DNA of 64,000 bases from Pelobates cultripes (lineage: Eukaryota; Chordata; Amphibia; Anura; Pelobatidae): NCBI GenBank assembly GCA_933207985.1, contig OW240916.1, positions 135,952,743-136,016,742 of the forward strand, given 5' to 3'. Below, piece by piece: positions 22,380 to 34,865 of the stretch (its first letter is position 1; each line of letters starts with the position of its first letter). The position numbers and the translations under genes are program-made. Below the pieces are notes generated by a model. The model saw only the letters and a program-made list of their open reading frames with translations, ran no database searches and was not told the origin of the DNA.

Positions 22380-23560
22380 GTTACTCCAAGCACCATTGAA
22401 ACTTCAATTATATGAAGTGGTTATGGTGCATGAAGTCTGTATATGCAATGTTTGAGGTATGAGTTAAACCTGCTGCTGGAGGTGTAACTCTGCCTCTGAC
22501 AGTGCCAATGGACCATCATTAGCTAGCCCAGAACCAGAGATCTTCGCTGGCTAATGTTGGTTCTGTGAATGCTTCCATGTGCAGACCCTCATTCTTTGGC
22601 TTAGAGTAATCAACTGACACTCAGCCAATGCATGAGCAGCTGTATCGGCATTTGTCTGCTTCTCTACAGAAGCTGTTTGTTGTTACCCTGCGCTCCCCAA
22701 AACCATGGTAATGTTAAGGTAAAAGTAACTGTTGCAAAATGGTTTGTCCCATGATACTGGAGAAGACTGAACACAATTAGGCTGGGTACTGACCACTATA
22801 AAGAGGAAAGGGCTATATCTTGCACATGAGCGACTTCTTAAGCAGACTTGAAACCTATTGAGAAGAAGATACCTGACATAGGGTGAACACCAATATTATA
22901 GTTACTGCTTGATTACAAAGGCAGGATTTACATAATGTTTAACATTCCAGGTACAGAGGCCATACACTAAGGCATGTAGGTAATTGACCTCAGCCACTGG
23001 CTTTATGTATTGACTTTTAACGCCTGTAACATGGCATGCATGCATACAATTATTCATAAACCATATTTACATTGTAAGAAAGACTATACAAAAATACAGT
23101 AATGATTTTTTAAATGTTCGACAGCACCGAGTAAAATTAAGACAAACATTCCATTACAGTGTTACTCTAACTAAAAACAATGTTTTGTTTGTTGGCCCAA
23201 TCCCACCCCACCCTGAAAAATAAATAAATAGAATTAAAGCTTTAACTACAATCCAATGATGGGTACAAGTTCTCCCTTCAGCTTGATCCTCCTGCTGTGA
23301 TGCAAAGTGTTTTACGTAAAAATTAAATGCTAAACATACACGTTACTGAAGTGGTCATGGTGCCAAGAGTGATCTTTTAAACACATTAACATGAGGGGAG
23401 AGCCTTGGAGAGTAAAGGGTAATATTTTGCACATTTGTGGCTTCTTAAGCAGACTCTTCACAACTATGATAATAGCAAGGAACACACCGGACATGAGATG
23501 AGCACCAATGATCTCGTAAAGCTAAACACAGTGAGCTGCTTCAGCAGTGGGTGAGGCCTG
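22380..23560. mobile_element. Cluster of eroded MITE fragments
   Basis: TTACTCCAAGCACCATTGAA at 22382 matches the termini at 20625 and 62265. Between 22800 and 23540 two blocks share a phrase (ATATCTTGCACATGAGCGACTTCTTAAG, or a variant with TTTGTGGC), followed by GCAGACT, indicating two related copies in tandem. Limits cannot be set. Confidence 0.45.
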
Positions 23561-23855
23561 CATCATGGTTAGCTACAAATCAAGAGATTAAGATAATCTC
23601 AAGTATTATTACAAGGTCCCTGCATGCTGAGTCTCGATACTTTACATTGGGGTTGGTTCACACTAAACAAAAACAATAAATACAAGTAGAACCTTTCTGG
23701 TATCTGATAGTATTGCCCAAAAAATTTAAATTGACAAATTGTACTTAATTTTTAGTATGGATTTTTTTTATTGTTTGTAAATCTATATCTGCTACAAATT
23801 GTACTAAATCTGTATCTGAATGCATGCAGTTTATATACATGACAAATTTACTTAA

Positions 23856-24318
23856 ATGGACACCGTTGGTACTGTATCTGTTTCATCTCTTTAAACTGGT
23901 TATAGTGTCTGGAATCCCCTGGTACCATCATTTCTTTCAGCAATTAACAGTTTTTAATGTTTCAGTGCTAAACAAGAGTCTCTGGCAGCTCATCCCCTCT
24001 GTGCTGCTTTGGCTAATAATGAAATATTAGCCTGAGCAGAAATGGACAGCTGTGATTGGCTGAGAGTTTCAGCTGACTGCTTTTAGCCTGTCAGAGCTCC
24101 AACTGACGGCATGAATGGGTATGACAACAAAGAAGTGTGTAATCTCTGCCTTAGCTACACATACAGAAGGGGCCGGACTGTGGGTGGCCAGGGACTCTTA
24201 TTTTGTGGCATACTGCATGAACATGGTGCAACACTGATTGGAGGGTCAGTGCCAGGGCACTGCAGGTACTATAACCAATTTAAAGAGATGAAATGGTTAT
24301 AGTGACTACAGTGTCCCT
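23856..24318 (+). mobile_element. TTAA-flanked T2/Kolobok-type MITE
   Basis: TTAA at 23852-23855 and 24319-24322. It starts ATGGACACCGTTGGTACTG and ends GACTACAGTGTCCC. CTCTTTAAACTGGTTATAGTG near 23888 recurs as its complement with changes near 24275-24300. No coding function. Confidence 0.75.
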
Positions 24319-24662
24319 TTAATGTTACATATATCTTGTTTTAGAAAAAGGTACTGTTACTTGGAATTATGATAACGGAAAAGATTTCTGTTTTGTTGGT
24401 GTTTTGACTTGTCCTGCACTGTGAGTGCCATTCACAGTGAATTTCAGAGTTCAGAGGGGTTATTTTATAAGCTGGAGGCTGTGTTCGGGAAGGTGGTTAC
24501 ATTATAACTTGCACTTGCAAAGAATTCTTGAACATTCTGCATTAATTATAAAAATACAGAGCCAGATGAACAAAGAATTGGCCTGATTTTCTCCAGTTAT
24601 AGTACATAGTTTACCTCCTCTAAGGAAAGAGCATACAATCTATTTATTTAGATCAGCTAAGG

Positions 24663-24780
24663 CACATAGAAACATAGAATGTGACGGCAGATAAGAACCA
24701 TTCGGCCCATCTAATCTGATATACTACAATTTCCTGAAGTTCTAATAATTTATACTTTTTTTTTTCAAACTGAAAACTTA
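24663..24780 (-). mobile_element. 3' end of a CR1 LINE
   Basis: On the minus strand the block reads AGATGGGCCGAATGGTTCTT-type sequence and ends CTATGTTTCTATG, the characteristic CR1 3' terminus. The same block occurs at 47698-47760. 5'-truncated, no coding part. Confidence 0.8.
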
Positions 24781-25122
24781 AAAGAAATAAAATTGTGCAA
24801 TTTAGGACAGGGAGGGGAAAGGGGGCAAATAAGAACTAGGGAAAGGGGGCAAATAAGAACTAGTTCACTCACCTTAGCAGACCATTATGAAAACTAAAGC
24901 TGATTTTGCTTATTTGATGAGGATAGTTCTGTTCAAATTGTGTCAATTATTTGTTTATATATTTTATTTACTTTAGTTACTTTATTAAGGGGTTTGTTCA
25001 CTAGGTTGGGGACATTGTTGAGAATTGTCAATGGAATTACAAATTGCAGACCATAATATTGCATAGACTTGGTCATTCATTTCAATTCTCTTCTGGTTTA
25101 TAGGAAAGTATAATGTAATATC

Positions 25123-25206
25123 TTAACCCCTTAAGGACACATGATGGAAATATTCCGTCATGATTCCCTTTATTCCAGAAGTTGTGTCCTTAAGGGGTTT
25201 AAAATG
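25123..25206. mobile_element. 80-bp palindromic MITE (TTAACCCCTTAAGGAC)
   Basis: Termini CCCCTTAAGGACAC and GTCCTTAAGGGG are inverted, with TTAA at the left. The same short element occurs at 26990 and 62152. The TTAA target and palindromic form suggest piggyBac- or Kolobok-type mobilisation. Confidence 0.75.
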
Positions 25207-25318
25207 CTCATATGAGTGTCATTGACTGGAAGAGTGACATTGTTTGTTCCGTTGGATGTTTTTTCTATAATTATTTTCAAAAATTTACCATCTCTTTTTG
25301 AAATAATTACCTATTGGG

Positions 25319-26575
25319 TGGAGGGGCTTGACCGTCAGGCTGATCGGACGCATCTTAACAGAGCTTCGGAAGAAACCGAGAAATAAAATGTGGTTTTATC
25401 GATTTATTTCCTGCATCTACCAACTTACCATTGGTTGTTGACACTCAAGATTCTTGTGGGCTCTAGACTACTCAGTTCTGAAGCAGTGCTGAGTTTGGAA
25501 GAGTTTGCAGCCTACTTGAAGTGGAGTGGGGTAGGTGGCTGATCCCTCTGTCACTGGACTCTCTGAAATCTGCAGTCCCTATCTGGGTCCTTTTTCCCCA
25601 CTCCACCGGTGAGGGTTATCCCGGCACTAACCTCCCCTGTCCATGTCGCTGAATATGTTAGCAAGCAGGCTGCAGGTGAGGCACACTTTGCATAATGGCG
25701 GACACCAGCCACCCACTCAGCCCCAGAGACCAGTTGTCTCCTACGCTGACAAACCTAGACCGGCTATTCACTGATTTTTGGTCCACATTTCAGTGTTGCT
25801 GACATCCTCCTGCAAACAATGCACGTATAACTACTCTTCATGAGAATTGACCATGGGGTTCCCGTGGTTCCTAGCTCTGCTGAGGTGCAGATTTTTCGAG
25901 GCTACAAACTTAGACTCAGGATAGTTCCACTGGCAACCATTTGGTGATCACATAGCTGCTGACCGTCTCCATAGCTGCTGACCATGCTCCCAAGGAAAGG
26001 GGCCTGATGCTGGACTGGTGGTTGGAGACACTGCTACTGCTGACCATAATACGATACTGGGACCATTCTGATCCTCGGTCGTGCATCTCCCTGCTAGAGC
26101 CGCTGACTCTCTGGTTAATAGATCTGCAGTAGGAATGTGCTTTACCCAGAGCCACCATGGGCTAATCAAGACTCTGGGCTTTGTCTTGTGCCACAAAATT
26201 GCAGCCACTGTACCTCAGCAAGGCTCATATCAGTTGATGTTTCAAAATTTCCTATGTGTTAATGCTATTAGCCTATATTTACTTTCAACCACAGACACCG
26301 CTATATCTAACATGTGTTAGATATAAATTTCTGTTTTAATCTACCACTAAATTATACCATGTCTTTTGCTCTCAATTATTAGATTTACCTACAAACTCCA
26401 TGTCTAGCTAGTCTACTTAGCTTATGAGTTTACCACATGTACGCCTAGCCTTATTACATTATTTTTTTTTAAATAGTATGACCAAACAAATGTAATCTAT
26501 ATACATTTTGACTTTATATCTTCTCATGTATGTAATGATTATTACCTCAATAAAAACCACAGACTGGGTGAAATA
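25319..26575 (+). mobile_element. Short L1 derivative (5' leader plus 3' end, no ORF2)
   Basis: Starts GGAGGGGCTTGACCGTCAGGC, like the starts of the copies at 39101 and (minus strand) 50815. It shares CACCGGTGAGGGTTATCCC near 25603 with the 39395 copy and ends with ACCTCAATAAAAACC. About 1.26 kb long; no endonuclease or RT similarity. Overlapping minus-strand frames near 25916-26208 look accidental. Confidence 0.7.
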
Positions 26576-26989
26576 ATTGTCTATCTATCATGCTTTCCAA
26601 TAATTTAGCAACAAACGTATTCACATGTTCCTCACTATTGCACCTTGAATATTTTGCTGCAATTCTAGTATACTTAGTTTTTTTTGTTCATTATTCCTTG
26701 CTCAATTTCTGCATGTGACTTTTATTTCTGTAATGCGCTGACCCCTGCCCTCAGCTTGACTCCTGATTACAGATGAATGATTGCCACACTTTTCAATCTG
26801 CTTTCTGTATTATCATTATGGTGCTGCCTGACCTGACTGATTGTTTCTGACCTTGCTTTTTGACATCCTTCATTGAGCTAGCCTACTGTGTTCAGTAAAG
26901 CCTATACTTCTCAGCTTCAAGTTGTTTTTACCACATTTGCAATTTAAATCATACCACTACATGGAGGCCAGTGGGATATTATAGGTGCT

Positions 26990-27068
26990 TAACCCCTTAA
27001 GAACACATGACATGTGTGACATGTCACGATTCCCTTTTATTCCAGAAGTTTGGTCCTTAAGGGGTTAA
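26990..27068. mobile_element. Palindromic MITE (TTAACCCCTTAAG)
   Basis: Termini CCCCTTAAGAACAC and GGTCCTTAAGGGG, flanked by TTAA on both sides; internal ACATGTGTGACATGT hairpin. Second copy of the 25123 family. Confidence 0.8.
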
Positions 27069-28002
27069 AAGAAAATGGTCATAGTTTTTTAAGATTATTG
27101 AAAATAAAAGTTTATTATAGCTGTGATATTATATTTTAATAATTGCATATAAAAACATTTTTTTTAAAGAGTTAAAACTTTGCCAACTCCTCTTTCCTAA
27201 TAAAGTCTGCATTGGATAATTCCTGTGTGTACCCAGACATCTGTTACAACTACTGTATGGAAAATTGCTGCCATGTTCTGAGAGATCCAGCCATTAAAGA
27301 AAACTCTATACACCATAGGTGTGCTAAACTGATAATAATTGGAATGTTTATTTCCAAACGTCTCAATATCCCAATAAATACAGCAACATGTGAAAGAAAA
27401 AAAAAACACAATATAGCTCAGATCAAATGAGATAATAATCATAAAAGACAACTAAAACATATATTTTTAGCGTTAGGCTGACTAACTTAGCACACACACG
27501 TCATGCATAGCGAGCTAATTCATGTGCCCACTATGCAGCTTATATACGGGACATTAAAGCCTCTTGGCCAAACCCACAGCCTGCTGAAGCCCACGGTCCC
27601 TACTACACGGGCCTTAATCCCCTATGTATCGTTATCTTTCATTTATGTTTATTGTAAATAAGTTGGTTTTCAGAAGTGATTCTTTGAAATCTCCATCCAC
27701 TCGGTCGCCGGAACTAGGCTACACGTGCGCCGCCTAGGTGGATGCAAGCTTGTAACCCTCATGGGTCTGCCTGTAAATATCCGTCTGACCCTACTGGCCA
27801 ATTGGCCCGACTAAAGCAACAGGGCAGTCACCCTAAGTTTAGCGTTCATTATTACTTAAACAAATTTGAAACATGTCTACCAATTTTGTTTACTTAGCAT
27901 GCTCTCAGCGACAATCATATAAAAGACAAATTTTAAAATGTGCAGCTTATGCAAATGCCATAATACTGTGTTATATTGCATGTTATCCTTATGTTTGTGG
28001 AA
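27069..28002. other. Intergenic sequence left of the provirus
   Basis: No coding region recognised. A few short frames (27197-27451 and 27877-28086) overlap on both strands or extend into the LTR. Confidence 0.4.
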
Positions 28003-28006
28003 GCTG

Positions 28007-28430
28007 TGTAACTGAGTAAACTTGCAGAAGCCAGACACAGAGAGATGGATGCAGGTTTTCAGGAAGTAATAGGTGTTTATTAACATACCGATCGGGCCTC
28101 AGATGAACTAACGTTCCAAAACAGGTCTGAGGGACAAACACATGGAGTACATGCTTTTTATAGAACTATAACTCCTCCCATTAATAGCTCCACCCGCACA
28201 TACCCTTAACCAATCAGTGGACGGGATTTGGATTTCCTTATATGGGCAGACCACATGGCTCATCCAAAACAAAGGAGAAAGGAGTGTAATTTCAGTTCCT
28301 GCATTCCCACACATGCTCAGTACATTGATGACAGTATCTTATGTGTAACTAACTAACTGATACAACATACACATATGCCACATGGAATTCTCAGCCTACT
28401 AAATTTACATTTCACCGAAATTCCATCACA
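28007..28430 (-). repeat. ERV 3' LTR
   Basis: 424 bp, read TGTGATGG ... TTACA on the minus strand, the same length as the 5' LTR. By eye about 15-20 differences separate the two LTRs, so the insertion is old but not ancient. The minus strand carries a TATAAAAAG box at 28154-28162 and an AATAAA signal at 28076-28081. Confidence 0.92.
28154..28162 (-). promoter_or_regulatory. TATA box of the 3' LTR
   Basis: TATAAAAAG on the minus strand, about 75 bases upstream of the AATAAA signal at 28076-28081, the usual U3-R spacing. The equivalent box in the 5' LTR is near 38611-38619. Confidence 0.7.
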
Positions 28431-28447
28431 TTCCTCCCTTTGATGCC
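28431..28447 (-). promoter_or_regulatory. ERV polypurine tract
   Basis: Directly upstream of the 3' LTR on the minus strand: AAAGGGAGGAA immediately before TGTGATGG. This is the plus-strand primer site expected at this position. Confidence 0.85.
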
Positions 28448-28560
28448 TCTGAAACAAAATTATTCCAGATGCATCACCAATCATAGTTTACCAACACCTC
28501 TCAAGTAGCCATTGGACCAGAGCAGACCTTGTAAGCATCTTAGCATCATCACAAACTCCT

Positions 28561-29130
28561 TCAGCATTCCTCATCCTGAATATGTTCTCTTTGGGCTAGG
28601 GATTCATATCTATAGACAGCCATTACATGTGCAGCTGTCTTTCTTTCTATAGTACTCTCTATGATGCTATGTATAGATCTGACCATTAATGGAATTAGGC
28701 AGGGCAGAAAGAGACATAAGAATATAATAAATACTACTCGTCCTACTAACGCCTTAATCACTCCAAGCTGCTCATACCAACTTCCAAACCAACTACTAGG
28801 ATTATACCCATTCCAGACCTGAGTAGGTACATGCGTCAGTTTAACCATGTGGCTTGTAAGTTCAGCCACTGAACGCCCTTCATCATTTATGTGCAAACAA
28901 CAGTTGCTGAGATTAAACTTTCCGCGTGCACCTCTCTCTACTGCTAATAGGTAGTACAGAGCTAATCTATTTTGATAGATGGCTGATCTCATCCGAGTAT
29001 TTTGCTTAGCTAGAAGATTAAGTGCTTGAGCTGTCTCATTAGTGATAATCTCAACCATCGCCTGTAGTCTTATAAAACGGTTGAGCATATATATTGGGGT
29101 TCTATATCCATAGGTACCATCTTCTGCCCA
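28561..29130 (-). pseudogene. ERV env transmembrane subunit
   Basis: The frame covers the heptad region ([19 protein letters not shown]), the [10 protein letters not shown] segment typical of the immunosuppressive-like domain, then KFNLSNCC, a long hydrophobic membrane anchor ([19 protein letters not shown]) and a cytoplasmic tail. The double cysteine is present, but the upstream cysteine expected before it is not; the preceding sequence is RGARG. Upstream, the frame continues past the first methionine (29088). It is shifted relative to the surface subunit. Not functional as a complete Env. Confidence 0.85.
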
Positions 29131-29192
29131 AGTAGCAGGTCCATAATAATTAATAATGCGTTGGGGAGGAAACTCATCATCTTCCCAGCTAC

Positions 29193-30086
29193 CTATATAT
29201 TTAAGGATGCTCGCTTCTTTTTATGATTTACATCATAAACCTTAACTCCCAAGGTCTCTCCTGTCTCAATTGGCAACAGGAAGAAGGATGGTTTGAGCAT
29301 ACCTAATACACATGCCCCTTCCCAATCTTGTGGTAACTCTGAATATGCTTTCTTACCACAGATCCAATATAAATTCGCTGGGGCTTTCCAATTGGATGTA
29401 GCAGATAAGTCAAACCATACCTCTTTTAAATGGGTGTAATTGGCAAACGGATTAGTAGGCTCTGAGACATTTGAAGCTGACCACCAAGTAGTATATTTAG
29501 TATCGGCATTATAGGTTTCCGGTCCTAGACATATTAACTCGCCAACAGGTGTGGTATACAATGGCCCTTTCCTGGCTAAACATACATGACCTATAATGGA
29601 GGTTTTTAACCGCCACTCTGATTTACCTCTAGTACTTACTTGATGATCAGACTGAGAAAGTATTTGTTGTTCATCTGTCTCAGAACCAGGGTACCATACT
29701 TCCTTTGCCTCCCATGGCCACTGGTCTCCCATATTAGTACCTCCACATACAAAGCAATTAGTTACATTAAGACTACCCGCAATACTCTCAGCCAAATCAA
29801 TAAATAGGTTCTTAACATTATGGGGAATTTTATCCTCAACACTCATCTCCTCATAAAAGGAATGAAAAACCTGATGAGTTTGAGTTGCTATCGTCTCAGT
29901 TTCAAGTCCTACATATATTATGGTCCCTGGGTCTACTCCTGTGCCATATATTTGGAACCCAAATAGATTTCCAAACTTATCAATAAAATGTTGTGGATTA
30001 GAGATGGTCATATGGACAGGATTACATTCCATAGAATTACAGTGTGGTGTAGTGGGCAACCTTTGGATAATCATATCTTGATCCAC
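29193..30086 (-). pseudogene. ERV env surface subunit, main part
   Basis: A 297-codon frame with cysteines, several N-glycosylation sites (for example NVTN, NVSE, NYTH) and, near its end, a basic furin-type site KKKR followed by ASLNI and a stop (TAG) at 29193. The furin site marks the SU/TM boundary. A different frame holds the N-terminal part (30405-30037) and another the TM part, so at least two frameshifts break env. The receptor-binding identity cannot be assigned. Confidence 0.85.
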
Positions 30087-30405
30087 TGTTTTTCCCCAGG
30101 TCGCCCACCCTACACAAGTCTAAATATCTACACTTAGATACAGATCCCCTACACTCATACCGTGAGTGCCATATGAGAGTTTGGGATATTTGGTTACCTG
30201 TTTTTGTAGTCTTAATGCAGCTAACACAACTCTGTATGTCCTCACCTTTACCTTCCTGAAAAATCACAAAAATGCCTAAACACATAAAATAACATATTAT
30301 TTCAGAAGTCCTCATTTCTACTCTTTGACCGTGCGACGGCACCTCAGTTTCCCAATTGTGAGGGCTGCAAGGATTGTCGTTCTTCTGATTCTCACTTTTC
30401 TTCAC
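30087..30405 (-). pseudogene. ERV env N-terminal part with signal peptide
   Basis: The frame contains a hydrophobic stretch IICYFMCLGIFVIF suited to a signal peptide, then a cysteine-rich start (SCVSC, YECRG, CRYLDLC). It precedes the surface frame and is out of register with it. It overlaps or follows the end of pol, as in gammaretrovirus-type genomes. Confidence 0.7.
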
Positions 30406-30742
30406 AGAGGTCCCTTCGAGACACTCTGGCTATGACACGTAGGTAGGTGGTCAGGCTTTATTATGGCCGGCAAAACACCTACTTGCTGATATCTGTTGTT
30501 ACTTTCAACTAAGATGTCCCAATATCTCCTCGTATTATTTCTCACTCCGACTGAGCTACCCGCTTTAACCGGATCTTGCAAGGATTTTCAGAATCTGGAA
30601 TAGCTTGCCAAGAATCTGCCGCTGGTTTAACCCTAGAATGATGAATCCACGGAGTCACTTCTGCCACATTTACAGCTGTTGGAGTAGATAAAAGAACAAC
30701 ATAAGGACCCCTCCACTTTGGACCTAATGGAACAATATTCCA

Positions 30743-31582
30743 TTATTTTATCCACACTTGATCTCCCGGTTGATAGGAATGAACAGGTGGATATATGTTC
30801 ACAGGTAACCTATCTTGCACCCATTTCTGTACTTCCTCCATAGTTTTACCCAACTCTACAACCTGCTGCCGAGTAATTCCTTCACCCAACTGATTCAAGT
30901 CCCCCCTTAGATTACTGAGTATGGGAGGTGGACGCCCATACACGATTTCAAAGAGAGACAGACCCATTCTTCTGGTAGGAGTACTACGTATCCGCAACAG
31001 AGCTATTGGCAAAAGGTCATTCCGCTTGAGCTGAGTTTCCTGACACATTTTAGCTAATTGGGTTTTTATTGTTCTGTTCATCCTTTCCACCTTTACAGAA
31101 CTCTGAGGTCTATATGCTCTATGAAGTTTCCACTTAATACCAAGCACATGAGTCAATTGTTGTAAACACTGATGGATAAAGGCTGGACCATTGTCTGATC
31201 CGATAGAACACGGAAGTCCATATCTGGGTATAACTTCTCGCAACAGAAATCGTACAACTTCTCCTGCCTTTTCTGTACGAGTTGGACAAGCTTCTAACCA
31301 ACCTGAGTAGGTACACACAGCTACCAACAAGTAACGATATCCCCCAGATTTAGGCATTACAGTGTAGTCTATTTGCAAATCTGACATTGGGAGTCCTCCC
31401 ATATATTGAACTCCAGGGGGTTTGACAGGGCCTTGTCTTGCATTGTTTCGAGCACACAAAACACATCTTTCGAACAATAGCTTGAGTAAGATTGGATAAT
31501 CTTGGTATGTAGAAATGTTTCCTGAGAGATTCCTCCATACTATCTCTTCCTGAATGTGTACCATTATGGAAGTTCTGAACAA
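30743..31582 (-). pseudogene. ERV integrase catalytic core and C-terminus
   Basis: The DDE integrase core is complete at motif level: LQIDYT (first D), GSDNGPAF (second D) and KVERMNRT (E), followed by a C-terminal part with GDQVWIK, matching gammaretroviral integrases. An N-terminal start cannot be chosen because this frame is a shifted continuation of the zinc-binding part at 31751-31350. The catalytic triad is present, but the gene is interrupted upstream. Confidence 0.9.
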
Positions 31583-31920
31583 TCTCTATAGCCAGAGATG
31601 TCGGAATAACTATTCTTCCATCTTCTAACTGATACCAATTATTCTCCAAGTATTTCCCAGCTTCAGTCTTCAACCACTCCATCTCTTGGGTTGTATATAT
31701 CAGAGTCCATTGAGACAGAGGTGCCGGCACAAGGGCAGCAAAATACCCCACATATTCCTCTTGCCCGGATTCAGCGGCATGTTTTACTGCACTATCGGTC
31801 GTGCGATTTCCTTTTACTACAACACTATCACTTTTCAGATGTGCCCTGCAATGTATAATACCGACTTCCTTCGGTTCCCATACCGCCTCTAACAGTTGGA
31901 GTATTTCTGCTGCATACTTG
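31350..31920 (-). pseudogene. ERV integrase N-terminal zinc-binding part
   Basis: Contains an HHCC-type pattern: FHNGTHSGRD supplies the histidines and CFVCSKQC the cysteines. The frame is open back to a stop codon (TAA at 31923-31925) that separates it from RNase H in the same frame. A frameshift around 31440-31580 leads to the catalytic core. Confidence 0.85.
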
Positions 31921-31922
31921 AT

Positions 31923-32381
31923 TTATTTCCCTTCTGAATTCAACAATCCCCTTTCTTTATACAATGCTCCATGGGCATGGGTGGTTAGAAAAGCGTATTT
32001 CGAATCTGTGTAAATATTCACTCTCAACCCTTCAGCTAATTGCAAAGCCCTTGTTAATGCAATTAGTTCCGCCTTCTGTGCTGATGTCCCCTTCAACAGT
32101 GGCCGTGCTTCTATCACCTTGTCTATAGTTGTTACCGCATACCCTGCATAACGTATACCTTCTTTCACATAACTACTACCATCTGTATAATACTGTATGT
32201 CCGGATTCTGGATGGGGAAATCATGAAGATCAGGCCTGCTTGAAAACACTTCATCCATTATCTCCAAACAATCATGTTGACTTTCAGTAGTCTGGGGCAG
32301 AAGGGTAGCTGGATTCAAATTATTGACAGTTTTGAGGTGTACTCTTGGATTTACACATAACATAGCTTGATATTTGGTCAT
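31923..32381 (-). pseudogene. ERV RNase H domain
   Basis: Motifs of the retroviral RNase H are in order: YYTDGSS (first D), KAELIALTRAL (E) and YTDSKYAF (D). The tail ends GLLNSEGK and a TAA stop. It continues from the connection domain in the same frame after a TGA at 32406-32408. Confidence 0.9.
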
Positions 32382-32405
32382 TCGACTGTTACTAAACCAA
32401 TGATT

Positions 32406-32699
32406 TCATTTGTAATCCAAGAGGGTCTGTACTGCATGGGGTACTCGCACATAGAGTTCCTGACCCAATGTGAGCTTGTCAGCTTCTGCTACCAACAGGG
32501 CAGCGGCGGCCACTGCTCGCAGACAATGTGGAAGACCACTGGCCACTGCATCCAACTGTTTGGACATATAAGCTACAGGTCTTTGCCATGATCCCAAATA
32601 CTGAGTTAATACTCCCACAGCCATTCTTCTTTGCTCATGTACGTACAGATAGAAAGGACACGTGTAACAGCATCTTCCCGTTGGAAAGCAAAGATACAC
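32406..32699 (-). pseudogene. ERV RT connection domain
   Basis: Contains FYLYVHEQRRMAVGVLTQ and RPVAYMSKQLD, the typical segment between RT and RNase H in gammaretroviral Pol. It follows the RT fragment in a different frame. The RT palm part with the YVDD box, and the thumb, are missing between 32,690 and the RT fragment. Confidence 0.85.
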
Positions 32700-33190
32700 T
32701 GACTCTCAGCAGCAATCAGAAGGCAAAAGAAAGCATCCTTAAGGTCTAGAACTGTGAAGTAGGTTGCCCCACCTGGTATCAAAGCAAGCAGATTATAAGG
32801 GTTGGGTACAACTGGGTGTATATTGACTACTGCATCATTAACTGCTCTCAAATCTTGTACAGGATGATATTCATCTGATCCTGGTTTCTGAACAGGTAAT
32901 AATGGAGTGTTCCAGGGGGAAGTACAGAATTTTAGGATGCCATACCTTACGAACTTATCCAAGTAGGTCTGTATGTTTTTCTTAGCCTTTTGAGGTATAT
33001 GATACTGACGTAGGCTCACAGGATAGGCCCCAAGCTTTAGTTCAATATGTATAGGTGGAATATTACGAGCAAACCCAGGTGGATTATTCTCTGCCCATAC
33101 TCCTGGAATGTCAAATAAAGGTTCATCACTCTTAGGGTTTACACTTGTCATTATGGAGTAGAAGCGCCATTCTTCTTCCCTTGGCACCAA
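32650..33190 (-). pseudogene. ERV reverse transcriptase, N-terminal part
   Basis: Motifs match gammaretroviral RT: SPWNTPLLPVQKPG, then VQDLRAVN, VPNPYNLL and LDLKDAFFCL, which holds the first catalytic aspartate. The match stops at FAFQRED, where a deletion jumps to the connection domain, so the second aspartate box (YVDD) is absent. No protease lies between nucleocapsid and RT. Confidence 0.92.
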
Positions 33191-33269
33191 TACCGCTCGG
33201 CCAACGGGGATGGAGCCCAGTCGGTATCAATAGTCTTCCATGATAGTGTCAGCCAGACCCACAAAATCT

Positions 33270-33690
33270 CTATCCTCTTGGTCTCTGAGTAGGTGGATAA
33301 TATCTATCTCCTTGAACACTCCCTCTACTATTCCTACCGTTTCCTCCAAAACTTCCTCTTCCTCTATAACTACCACTATAAACTCCCCGTACTCTTCTCT
33401 CTCCTTGTCTATTATTTTCATAATGCTCTCTCTGTGGACACTCATTCTTCCAATGTCCTACCTCTCTACAAAACGCACAATGATTCCTACTTAAAGGTCC
33501 CTTACTCAGCCTATTCTCGACTCCTTTATTCACTTCCCTTCTCTGTCTTTCTACACTTGTGATAGCTACCGCTAGCATATCTGCCTTCTTCCTCATTTTA
33601 CGTTCTTCCTCCCGCTTTATCTCAGTTTCCCTATTCATATACACTTTATTTGCAATCTCCATTAGCTCCATTAGCTGATAAGGGGCAGAA
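33270..33690 (-). pseudogene. ERV gag nucleocapsid
   Basis: A single retroviral zinc knuckle, CAFCREVGHWKNEC (C-X2-C-X4-H-X4-C), is followed by an arginine/glycine-rich tail. The preceding charged region (KREEERKMRKKAD) resembles the capsid C-terminal basic helix of gammaretroviral Gag. The frame ends about 80 bases before the RT begins, which leaves no room for protease. Confidence 0.88.
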
Positions 33691-33856
33691 CCTCTGTCCT
33701 GCCCCTTCTACAAATCCTGTACTGCCCCGTCTACAAAACCTCCGCAACCCCGCAACCCCCTTCCACAAATCACCTGCTTATCCCCCCTTATAAAGACTCC
33801 TGTCCCAATACAAAACCTCTGCCGCCTTCTACAAAATCCCTGCAGCCCCACACACA

Positions 33857-34105
33857 CATTTACAGGCAGACAGTCACACACTCAGTTACAGACAGACAGT
33901 CACACACTCAGTTACAGGCAGACTATCACACACTCAGTTACAGGCATACTGTCACACACTCAGTTACAGGCAGACAGTCACACACAGTTACAGGCAGACA
34001 GTCACACGCACACACACAGTTACAGGCATACAGTTACACACAGACACACACACAGTTACAGGTAGACAGTTACACACAGACAGTCTCTCACACACACACA
34101 CAGAC
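33857..34105 (+). repeat. Minisatellite, about 26-bp unit
   Basis: About nine copies of a unit like CAGTTACAGGCAGACAGTCA CACACT, with length variants. It lies inside the provirus, in the position of the missing capsid region. Confidence 0.85.
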
Positions 34106-34865
34106 ACACACTCTTACTTACAGACAGTGGGATGGAGTAGGACTGGATTCCCTGAAGTCCTTCTCTGAAGCCTGTGGAGAAGCAGTGATTCCATCTTGCT
34201 GCACCTCCTAACAGCAGTGGGTAAGGGCCATATTAAGCCCCCCCCAATGCCAGTTTGGCTCCGCCCCAATTTTGCTTAGCTCCGCCCCACTTTTCCTCCA
34301 TGCAACTAGTTTATCAGCTGTTTGCTTGTGTGAGCTGTACTGGCCACACGGCACCCTAACTACCATGGGGTACTGTACGGCCACAGCTCACACAGCCCCC
34401 TCCAGCCAGGGCTGGTGCAAAAGTAAAGTTTGCTGCCCCCCCCGCCATGTGACATCACAATGCCCCACCCATATGATTTGCCATGTTAACTAACGCCAGT
34501 GCTGCAGTGCTGCCGTGTTTACATTAAAAGGCCTGCAGGGACAGGCTATAGACACCAGAACCACTACATTAAGCTGAAGTGGTTCTGGGGACTATAGTGT
34601 TTCTTTAATGTGAGGTAAATTAGAGCTTAGTGCCACAAATAATATACTAGCTTGCCTACTTACAACCAGATGAGGATGATGATGGGCTCTAGCTGCAGTC
34701 TGGCTCCACTGGTCTGGTGTAGAACAGGCTCTCTGGAGGTGGTTTGTAACTGTGGTCACAAAAATCAATGTTCTGGGAGAACGGGAAGCAGCTCCATTTT
34801 TTGGGAGCCCTTTACACAGCTCAAGGTCTGGGTCCCAGGGTCCACCTTCATGTTCCACCAATGAG
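34106..34865. other. Repeat-derived filler inside the provirus
   Basis: The block 34500-34612 (TTTACATTAAAAGGCCTGCAG ... ACTATAGTGTTTCTTTAATG) is the right end of a T2-type MITE like 12741 and 19530. The rest is GC-rich and resembles hAT interiors elsewhere in the window. No retroviral sequence is recognised. Confidence 0.5.

Noticed and set aside
33857..34105. Possible CRISPR-like array
   Set aside because: Units are contiguous without unique spacers, and the host is a eukaryote; it is a minisatellite.
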